From the NCBI GenBank assembly GCA_903871435.1, contig CAIQGU010000497.1:1-31502 (forward strand): a DNA stretch of 31,502 nt, in the 5' to 3' direction. The notes under the pieces are model-generated. The model saw only the letters and a list, made by a program, of their open reading frames with translations, was not told the origin of the DNA and searched no databases. Shown here piece after piece: positions 10,427 to 17,122 of the stretch. Position 1 is the first letter of the stretch. Every line of letters begins with the position of its first letter. This stretch comes from an uncultured Burkholderiales bacterium (GTDB taxonomy: Bacteria; Pseudomonadota; Gammaproteobacteria; Burkholderiales; Burkholderiaceae_F). The position numbers were made by a program, and so were the translations under genes.

Positions 10427-11353
10427 GTGCACATCGACTGGTTCACCGTCGGCGCGCAGGTGGTCAATTTCCTCGTGCTGGTCTGGCTGCTCAAGCGCTA
10501 CCTCTATAAACCCATCGTCCAGGCCATCGCGGCGCGCGAGGCACGCACCGCGGCTGAGCTCGCGGATGCCGACGCCAAGGAGCAAGCGGCCACGGAACGC
10601 AAGGCCCAGTACGAGAAGATGGCAGCGGACCTGGCCACGCAGAGCGTGGCTCTACAGGACCAGGCGCGGCAGGCAGCTGCGGTGGAGCGCGAGCGATTGC
10701 TCGCCGATGCTCGCCGCGCAGCCGACCGCTTGCGCGATGAACGCGAAAGGGAGCTGCGCAGCGAGGTCGATGCCCTGGGCAAGGTGATGGGACAGCGCGT
10801 CTGCACGCAGGTGATGGCCATTGCCCGCAAGACACTGGCCGACCTGGCCGACACGGATCTGGACGGGCGCATTGGCACCCTGTTTACGCAGCGCCTGCTG
10901 GCGCTGGACCCGCAGGCGCGGGCCGCTCTGACGGCGACAGCTGTTGCACCGGCGGGGGCAACGGCGGAGACAGCAGCGGGGACAACAGCGGGGACAACAG
11001 CGGGAACAACAACGGGAACAACAACGGGAACAACAAGGGGAACAACCGCGGAGCCAGCCCCCGGGCCGGTTCCGGGCTCGGCGCTGGCGGGTGCCCAGGT
11101 GCGCAGCGCATTCGCCCTGCCGCAGGCGCAGCGCGACGCGATCGCGGGCGCGCTCGGCTCCGTGCTGGGCGTGACGATACCCATACGTTTCGACCTTGCG
11201 CCGGAATTGATCGGCGGAATCGAGTTGACCGCCAATGGCCAGAGAGTGTCCTGGAATATCGCCGATTACGTGGCGACGATGGCGCGCATGGCAAGCGTAG
11301 ACCTCGAGCGGGTGGATCTGGACGGGCCAGAATCCGCACCGGCCGCCGCGTGA
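10427..11353 (+). CDS. atpF: N-type ATPase subunit b with delta-like C-terminal domain
   Basis: The 308-residue product starts with GTG. It has one membrane helix near residues 5-22, then a long charged stalk helix to about residue 165, as in b subunits. A Thr/Gly/Ala/Pro linker (about 170-220) contains a 12-bp repeat. Residues 225-288 then resemble the C-terminal domain of the F-ATPase delta subunit (SAFALPQAQRDAIAGALG, then LIGGIEL). The operon has no delta gene, so this one protein probably supplies both peripheral stalk and F1 attachment. The stop overlaps the atpA start (GTGA). Confidence 0.92.
   Translation: MHIDWFTVGAQVVNFLVLVWLLKRYLYKPIVQAIAAREARTAAELADADAKEQAATERKAQYEKMAADLATQSVALQDQARQAAAVERERLLADARRAADRLRDERERELRSEVDALGKVMGQRVCTQVMAIARKTLADLADTDLDGRIGTLFTQRLLALDPQARAALTATAVAPAGATAETAAGTTAGTTAGTTTGTTTGTTRGTTAEPAPGPVPGSALAGAQVRSAFALPQAQRDAIAGALGSVLGVTIPIRFDLAPELIGGIELTANGQRVSWNIADYVATMARMASVDLERVDLDGPESAPAAA
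10967..11050 (+). repeat. 12-bp tandem repeat in atpF linker
   Basis: Seven in-frame 12-base units run through the linker, with consensus GGAACAACAACG. Observed units include GGGACAACAGCG twice, GGAACAACAACG twice and GGAACAACAAGG. They encode Gly-Thr-Thr-Ala and Gly-Thr-Thr-Thr tetrads between the b stalk helix and the delta-like domain. The high identity between adjacent units suggests recent expansion by slippage. Confidence 0.9.
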
Positions 11354-12960
11354 AGCCGTCGCCGCCCGTGCTTGCCGGTGCCATCGACCGGGTCTTCGAG
11401 GCCCTGCAGGCCGCCTGCTCGCAGGTGGCTGCGCCCATGGCGCCGCGCGAGGTGGGAACGGTGTTGTCGGTAGCGACCGGCATCGCCAAGGTTGGCGGCC
11501 TGGCGGGTGTGGGGTTTGGCGAGATCGTCCGGTTTGCCGCTGGCGAGTCGGGTATTGCCTTCAATATCGACGAGACGGAGATCGGCGTCGTCCTGCTGGG
11601 CGATCACTGGCTGCTTGAGGCGGGCGATCCGGTCGAACGCAGCGGCCGCGTCATGGATGTGCCGGTAGGCGCGCACCTGCTGGGGCGTGTCATCGATCCA
11701 CTGGGGCGGGAACTCGACGAAAGGGGACCGGTAGGCGGCGCGGATCGCTTGCCGATAGAACGCCCCGCAACCGCCATTCTCGACCGCGCGCCGGTAACGG
11801 CACCCCTGCAGACCGGCATCAAGGTCATCGATGCGCTCATACCCATAGGGCGCGGCCAGCGGCAGCTGATCATTGGCGACCGCCAGACCGGCAAGACCGC
11901 CATCGCGATCGACACGGTTCTGAACCAGCGCGGCCGCGGCGTGGTGTGCATCTATTGCGCCATCGGCCAGCGTGCTTCCGGTGTGGCCAAGACCATCGCC
12001 GCCCTGCGCGAACACGGCGCGATGGAATACACGGTCGTCGTGGTGACCGAAGGCAGCGACGCAGCGGGCCTCACGTATATCGCGCCCTACGCGGCGACCA
12101 GCATCGCCGAACACTTCATGGAGGCCGGGCAGGATGTACTGATCGTCTACGACGATCTCACCCAGCACGCGCGCACCTACCGCGAAATCTCCCTGCTGCT
12201 GCGCCGGCCGCCGGGACGCGAGGCGTTTCCGGGGGATATCTTCTACCTGCACGCGCGTCTGCTTGAGCGTGCAACCCACCGGCGCGCCGAGTTGGGTGGC
12301 GGTTCGCTCACCGCCTTGCCCATCGTCGAGACCGAGGCGCAGGATATCTCGGCCTACATACCCACCAACCTCATATCCATCACTGACGGCCAGATCTACC
12401 TGTCACCGACGCTGTTCGAGATGGGTCGCTTGCCCGCCATCGATATCGCCAAATCCGTCTCGCGGGTTGGCGGACATGCCCAGCACGCGGCGCTGCGCGA
12501 TGCCGCCGGTGAACTCAAGCTTGCCTACGCGCAGTTCGAGGAACTCGAAACCTTTGCGCGCTTCGGCGCCCGCCTGGATGAGCCGTCCCGGCGCACCATC
12601 GCGCATGGACAGCGCATACGCGCCTGCCTGGAACAGGCCGAATATGCGCCGGTGCCGGTGCCTGCCCAGGTTGCCATCCTGCTGGGACTCGACGCCGGCG
12701 TTTTCGACGCCATCGCCCTGGAGGATATGCCGGCCGCTGAACACGCGGTTGTCGAAGTGGCAAGGACGATGGCGGCTCCTATTTGCGAGCAGACAGAATC
12801 CGACGTGCCGCTTGAACCGGCGCAGCGGCAAACGTTTATCGACCGTGTCCGCCAGGCGGTACTTTCCTTTCAACCGCCACCGCCGTTGCAACCGCCCCCC
12901 GATGGGGACCGCGACAGCCCCCGGTTGCCGCCGCCGGCCGCACCCGCCCAGGCACCGTGA
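11350..12960 (+). CDS. atpA: N-type ATPase subunit alpha
   Basis: The 536-residue regulatory nucleotide-binding subunit starts with GTG and overlaps atpF. The Walker A-like GDRQTGKT is at residues 176-183, as in alpha subunits. Further family stretches are CIYCAIGQRAS, LIVYDDLTQHARTYREISLL and ISITDGQIYLSP. The N-terminal ~30 residues are not the usual delta-binding amphipathic helix of F-ATPase alpha, consistent with the changed delta arrangement. The last ~25 residues are Pro-rich (FQPPPPLQPPP). It overlaps atpG by four bases (GTGA). Confidence 0.95.
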   Translation: MKPSPPVLAGAIDRVFEALQAACSQVAAPMAPREVGTVLSVATGIAKVGGLAGVGFGEIVRFAAGESGIAFNIDETEIGVVLLGDHWLLEAGDPVERSGRVMDVPVGAHLLGRVIDPLGRELDERGPVGGADRLPIERPATAILDRAPVTAPLQTGIKVIDALIPIGRGQRQLIIGDRQTGKTAIAIDTVLNQRGRGVVCIYCAIGQRASGVAKTIAALREHGAMEYTVVVVTEGSDAAGLTYIAPYAATSIAEHFMEAGQDVLIVYDDLTQHARTYREISLLLRRPPGREAFPGDIFYLHARLLERATHRRAELGGGSLTALPIVETEAQDISAYIPTNLISITDGQIYLSPTLFEMGRLPAIDIAKSVSRVGGHAQHAALRDAAGELKLAYAQFEELETFARFGARLDEPSRRTIAHGQRIRACLEQAEYAPVPVPAQVAILLGLDAGVFDAIALEDMPAAEHAVVEVARTMAAPICEQTESDVPLEPAQRQTFIDRVRQAVLSFQPPPPLQPPPDGDRDSPRLPPPAAPAQAP

Positions 12961-13862
12961 CCAATACCCTGGTGGGCATGCGCCGCAAGATTGGCAGCGC
13001 CCAGGATCTGCATGGCGTGGTTCGGGCGATGAAGACGATCGCGGCGTCGGGGGTTGCCGAGTACGAGCGGTCGCTGCTGGCCTTGGAGCACTACCGCCGG
13101 ACGGTGGAACTGGGCCTGGGTGCGTGCCTGCGCAGCGCGCAGCCGGCCGGCGCCCGTCCTCGCGGCACGCGGCCAGTGCGCGACCCGGCCAGCAGAATGA
13201 CGGTCTTTGTCTTCGGATCGGACCAGGGTCTCGTTGGGCAGTTCAACGAATCCGTAGCCAACTTTGCCGTGCAGGTGCTCGCGGAGGAGCGCGGCGAACA
13301 GCAGGTCTGGGCGGTGGGCGAGCATGCCGATACCGCTCTTGCCGGTGCCGGCGTGCAAGTGGCCGGCATGCTGGCCGTTCCGGCTACCTTGCAGGCAATT
13401 CCGGATCTCGTGGGGCAGGTGCTCGATCATGCGCCGCAAGCCAACCGGGAGGGAACCTCCTCGGAACTGCACCTGTTCTTCAACCGCCCGGAGCCGGGCG
13501 AGGTTCCCGTGCCGGTTCACGCGAAGCTGCTGCCGCTGGATGAAGCATGGCGCCGCGAGATGATGGACCATGCGTGGCCGACCCGGACGCTACCGCAGGT
13601 CTTCGACCGCGCCGAAACGACCTTGGCGGCGCTGATTGGCGAGTACCTGTTCATTGCCATTTACGCGGCCTGCGCCCAATCCCTCGCCAGCGAGAACTCG
13701 AGCCGGCTGGCCGCCATGGAGCGCGCGGACCGCAATATCGCCGACATGCTCGCGGATCTGGGTGCGAGCTATCACCGCATGCGTCAGGCCAGCATTGACG
13801 AGGAACTCTTCGACGTCATCTCCGGCTTCGAGTCCCTGGCAGCGCCGCACGGGGCCCAATGA
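12957..13862 (+). CDS. atpG: N-type ATPase subunit gamma
   Basis: The 301-residue central stalk subunit starts with GTG overlapping the atpA stop. The N-terminal helix (MRRKIGSAQDLHGVVRAMKT) and the C-terminal helix (SENSSRLAAMERADRNIADM) form the gamma coiled coil, and FGSDQGLVGQFN matches the conserved GLCG-type segment. The C-terminal RQASIDEELFDVISGFESL resembles the RQAxITxEL signature. It ends the operon. Confidence 0.93.
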   Translation: MTNTLVGMRRKIGSAQDLHGVVRAMKTIAASGVAEYERSLLALEHYRRTVELGLGACLRSAQPAGARPRGTRPVRDPASRMTVFVFGSDQGLVGQFNESVANFAVQVLAEERGEQQVWAVGEHADTALAGAGVQVAGMLAVPATLQAIPDLVGQVLDHAPQANREGTSSELHLFFNRPEPGEVPVPVHAKLLPLDEAWRREMMDHAWPTRTLPQVFDRAETTLAALIGEYLFIAIYAACAQSLASENSSRLAAMERADRNIADMLADLGASYHRMRQASIDEELFDVISGFESLAAPHGAQ

Positions 13863-13917
13863 AGGGCCCTGCAACGCAGAGCTTGCTATCGCTTTGCGCG
13901 ACCCCGCTGGCAAAGCG

Positions 13918-13935
13918 CCCGCGGGTTGGCGCGGG
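13918..13935. other. GC-rich inverted repeat after atpG
   Basis: CCCGCG and CGCGGG are separated by six bases, 55 bases after the atpG stop. A second repeat (GCTTTGC with GCAAAGC) lies just upstream near 13891-13916. Neither has a T-tract, so termination is uncertain. Confidence 0.3.
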
Positions 13936-13947
13936 TTGCGCCGGCTT

Positions 13948-14709
13948 TCACGCCACGCGCAGCACCGGTTCGAAGTCGGCCTGCTCGCGGATGGTTGCGA
14001 GGAGCCACATCCAGGCAGCGGGGTTTTGTTCGGTAAAGCGCAACCATCCCTCGACCTGCGCTTGGACGAAGCGTGCGCGGGTGTCGCGGTTCTTCAAACC
14101 CGCGAGATTGTGGATGGCGTGCGTGATTTCATGCATGACGACGACCGCGCGGTGCGGTCCCTGCAGGCCTTCGTACACCTCGATCAGCCGGGTTGCGGGG
14201 GCAAAATAGCCGTCGACGCTGTGGCGCACGGCCGTTTCGTGCCGCAGCCGCACGATACGCACGTCGTGGCGGCCGATGCGCACGGCGGTGGGCACCAGGA
14301 ATTGCGCGTGCGGCGCGCCCATGGCAACGCGGGCGTAGTCCGCGCCCCGCTTGTTGTCCTTGCCCAACAGCCCGTTGAGCCAGGTCCAGACCTGCGCATT
14401 GGTCTGCGCGAAAGACACGAGGCCCGCCGCAATGCTCTGCGTGAACGCTTCTTCGATGCAGCCATCCTGGCAGCCCGCGGCCTTGTGGATGATGTAGGTC
14501 ACCACCTTGAGGAAGTAGCGCGCGAGTTGCCGGCCTTCCAGTGATTCGTGCAGCCAGACCAGGCCCTGGGACAGATCGTATTCGTACAGGCGCCGCTTCA
14601 CCGTCATTGCCGAGCGCGGCGCGTGGAGCACCATCAGGCGGTACGGGCCGATGGCGATACGCATGGGAAATGCTAGGCGCAGTTCCTTGATTTCATTGAG
14701 TTTTCGCAT
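13948..14709 (-). CDS. Putative zinc metallopeptidase-like protein with internal duplication
   Basis: I do not recognise the family. The 253-residue product (from the ATG at 14709, preceded by GAGAGC; an alternative ATG at 14733 adds 8 residues) has no signal peptide. Residues 192-204 read MHEITHAIHNLAG, an HExxH zinc-peptidase motif. The protein is built of two ~110-residue copies offset by 125 residues: IHKAAG with IHNLAG, and an FTQ...VWTWL block with an FVQ...AWMWL block. In the first copy the HExxH residues are Leu, Lys and Thr, so only the second could bind zinc. It is convergent with atpG. Peptidase activity is an inference from the motif. Confidence 0.7.
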   Translation of the reverse strand: MRKLNEIKELRLAFPMRIAIGPYRLMVLHAPRSAMTVKRRLYEYDLSQGLVWLHESLEGRQLARYFLKVVTYIIHKAAGCQDGCIEEAFTQSIAAGLVSFAQTNAQVWTWLNGLLGKDNKRGADYARVAMGAPHAQFLVPTAVRIGRHDVRIVRLRHETAVRHSVDGYFAPATRLIEVYEGLQGPHRAVVVMHEITHAIHNLAGLKNRDTRARFVQAQVEGWLRFTEQNPAAWMWLLATIREQADFEPVLRVA

Positions 14710-15018
14710 ACTTGCTCTCGAGGCATAGGGCAATCAGGGGAGAGCTTGGGGCGGCGCAAACCTTGCCGCCGGTGCGTTGGTGCCGGCGGGACCAGCGCAA
14801 ACGAGAACCCATCGTAGCGCGGAAATCAGGCCGATTTGCGGTAGGTGCCTGCCGGATCCGGCATTGAATTTGGGATGCCGTTCAGCCGGTATCTACAGCC
14901 GGGATGGCGTACGCCGACCAGCGCCAGACGGCGCCGCGGCATTTCCATTAAAGTCAATTAAATCAGGTAAATAGGCGAAACTGGGACGCCCGCCAAGATC
15001 GACTGCGGACGTGAAACG

Positions 15019-17037
15019 TCAATTCCGGTAACGCTCCAGCGCGTCGCCCAGCCGGTCGCGCAAGTTCCCCAGCCACGGCTCAAAGTGTTTCCACTGGTCC
15101 AGCCCTTCGCGGAAGATGGGCTGGCGGACCTGCTCGGAACTGGCCGTGCGCACGCTGCGCGCGGTGCGGTGAAACTCCACGCAGCCGGGTTCGAACTCGA
15201 GGTGACAGAAGTCGAGAATGCGCCGCACCTGGCGTTCCAGATCGTCCACCACATCTTCATGATGCACGCGCAGGACCCGGCCGGGCAGCGCCACATCCCA
15301 GTGTTCCATGAGCTCCAGGTAGGTGCGGTAATAACGGGCGATATCGTCGATGCCGTAGCTGAACTCCTGGCCGTTGGCAAACAGCTGTTTCAGGTTGGAG
15401 AAACAGCAGGCCATGGGCTCGCGCCGCGCATCGATGATCCTGGCATTGGGCACGATGAGGTGGATGAGGCCGATATGCCGGAAGTTGTTGGGCATCTTGT
15501 CGATGAAAAACGCCCGGCCCAGGCTGCGCAAAACCCGGGTTTCCTTGAGGAAGCGCTCACCCAATTTTCGGCAGTCGTCAGCGCTGAGTTGTGCCAGGGC
15601 GCCCGGGTAACGCGGGTTGTCCAGATCGGGCTCGCGGCCCTGCAGCTCGGCGGCAAAGCGCTGGATGTCGGGCAGTTCCTGGGTGCCTTCGACCTGCGAA
15701 TGCGAGGCCAGGATCTGCTCGATCAGGGTCGAGCCCGAGCGCGGCAAGCCCAAAATGAATATGGGGTCGGCCTCGGGCGTACCCCAGCCGGCGCGTTCTT
15801 CAAAGAACGCGCGCGTGCAGATGGTTTTTTGCAGGCGCGTATTGTTTTCCAGGATCTCGGGCCGGTAACGACTCTCACTGCGCTTGAGGGTATTGCCACG
15901 CTCGTAGTAGGTCCAGGATTCCTCGTAGTCCGCCCGGTCCTCCAGGGCCTTGCCCAGCGCAAAGCACAGGTGGTAGCGATCCGTCGCGGGGGTGCTGGGG
16001 TCCGCCTCCTCGGCGCGCATGCGCGCAATCTCATGGTCCAGGAAGCGATACGTCTTGAGATTGGCGAGGCTCCAATAGGCGTCGCCAAATTTCGGGCGAG
16101 CCGCCGCCGCGGCGCGATAGGCATCGATGGCCTCGGGCGTGCGGCCCAGGGTCTTGAGGGCGTGGGCGGTGGAAAGATGCAGTGCTGCCACGTCGGCGTC
16201 CGGCGTGGCGCCCGCGATGAGTTCGCGGTAGAGGCGTACTGCCTCGTCGTGCTTACCCAGGCCGGCGTAGGAAGAGGCGAGCAGCGCCTTGCCGTCCGGA
16301 GTCAACAGCCCCTTGCGTGCCAGAACCTGCAACTGTTCGCGGGCCGCCGAAAATTTGTGCCGTCCGAGCAGGGCGCGGGCATAGTCATGACGCGCCACAT
16401 GAAAATCGGGCGCTATCCGCAGCACCCCTTCCAGCAGGATTTCGGCGTCATCGAAGGCCTCGCGTGCGATGCCGATCTGCGCCAGCAGCCGCATGGCGTC
16501 CGGATCGTTGCCCCGCCGCAGCAGGTAGTCGCGAACGATCTGCTCGGCCGGGCCAAGATCGCCATCGGAGTAGAGGGAGGTCGCGTGAACCACCTCGGGC
16601 GGCAGGGCGGCCAGCGTAGCGCTGTGGCTGGCCGCGGTTTGCGCGTTTGCGGCCTCGCCATTCATGCGGTACAGGCCTTCGAGCAGGGTCCAGCTCGAGG
16701 GCAGGGCCGGGTTGATATTGACCGCACGCAAAAAAGCGTCGATCGCCCGCAACGCATCGCGCCGGGCCACATAGCAGTGGCCGCGCTCCTGAAAGAGTCG
16801 GCTGAAGCGGGGATACCGGCGCTCCAGGTGGTCGAGCGTGGCCATCGCTTCGTCGATGCGGCCCAGAAAACGCTGCGTCATGGCCAGCAGAAACAGTACG
16901 TCCCGGTTGTCGGGTACGCGTTGCCGCAGTTCCTGTGCCACGCGCAGCGCACCGGGAAAATCCTTGCTGCCCAGCAGCGCTTGCAGCTCGCGCACGCCGG
17001 CTTCTACCGGGATGCTTGCGTCGTCGACTTGCGTCAT
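15019..17037 (-). CDS. TPR-containing sulfotransferase
   Basis: The 672-residue protein is a fusion. Residues ~10-345 are a run of tetratricopeptide-like helical pairs (for example GKHDEAVRLYRELI and GRTPEAIDAYRAAAAARPKF). A PAPS-dependent sulfotransferase domain follows, with the 5'-phosphosulfate loop at about 427-440 (FILGLPRSGSTLIEQ) and later INDARREPM-like and HHEDVVDDLERQVRRILDF segments, ending in the usual WKHFEPWLGNL. The sulfated substrate is unknown. It lies 85 bases downstream of a TonB-dependent receptor, an association I have often seen in proteobacteria. An intrinsic terminator lies in the gap, so it is probably expressed at a reduced level with the receptor. Confidence 0.88.
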   Translation of the reverse strand: MTQVDDASIPVEAGVRELQALLGSKDFPGALRVAQELRQRVPDNRDVLFLLAMTQRFLGRIDEAMATLDHLERRYPRFSRLFQERGHCYVARRDALRAIDAFLRAVNINPALPSSWTLLEGLYRMNGEAANAQTAASHSATLAALPPEVVHATSLYSDGDLGPAEQIVRDYLLRRGNDPDAMRLLAQIGIAREAFDDAEILLEGVLRIAPDFHVARHDYARALLGRHKFSAAREQLQVLARKGLLTPDGKALLASSYAGLGKHDEAVRLYRELIAGATPDADVAALHLSTAHALKTLGRTPEAIDAYRAAAAARPKFGDAYWSLANLKTYRFLDHEIARMRAEEADPSTPATDRYHLCFALGKALEDRADYEESWTYYERGNTLKRSESRYRPEILENNTRLQKTICTRAFFEERAGWGTPEADPIFILGLPRSGSTLIEQILASHSQVEGTQELPDIQRFAAELQGREPDLDNPRYPGALAQLSADDCRKLGERFLKETRVLRSLGRAFFIDKMPNNFRHIGLIHLIVPNARIIDARREPMACCFSNLKQLFANGQEFSYGIDDIARYYRTYLELMEHWDVALPGRVLRVHHEDVVDDLERQVRRILDFCHLEFEPGCVEFHRTARSVRTASSEQVRQPIFREGLDQWKHFEPWLGNLRDRLGDALERYRN

Positions 17038-17065
17038 GAGCGATCCGAAGGGAAAACCTTGGGGG

Positions 17066-17095
17066 TAAAAAAACGGCGGGCATTTCTGCCCGCCG
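17066..17095 (-). terminator. Intrinsic terminator between the TonB receptor and the sulfotransferase
   Basis: On the minus strand a perfect 9-bp stem (CGGCGGGCA with TGCCCGCCG) encloses a GAAA tetraloop and is followed directly by seven T. It lies 27 bases after the receptor stop and ends 28 bases before the sulfotransferase start. This is a textbook rho-independent terminator for the receptor transcript. Confidence 0.9.
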
Positions 17096-17122
17096 CCGAT
17101 CCTACAGTATGAACTGAAGGGT

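Noticed and set aside
14940..14985. A/T-rich stretch as a promoter for the HExxH gene
   Set aside because: A TTGACT on the minus strand has no matching -10, and the segment is over 230 bases from the start.
15085..17112. 675-residue open frame on the plus strand
   Set aside because: It is the antisense shadow of the TPR-sulfotransferase and crosses the terminator hairpin. No motif supports it.
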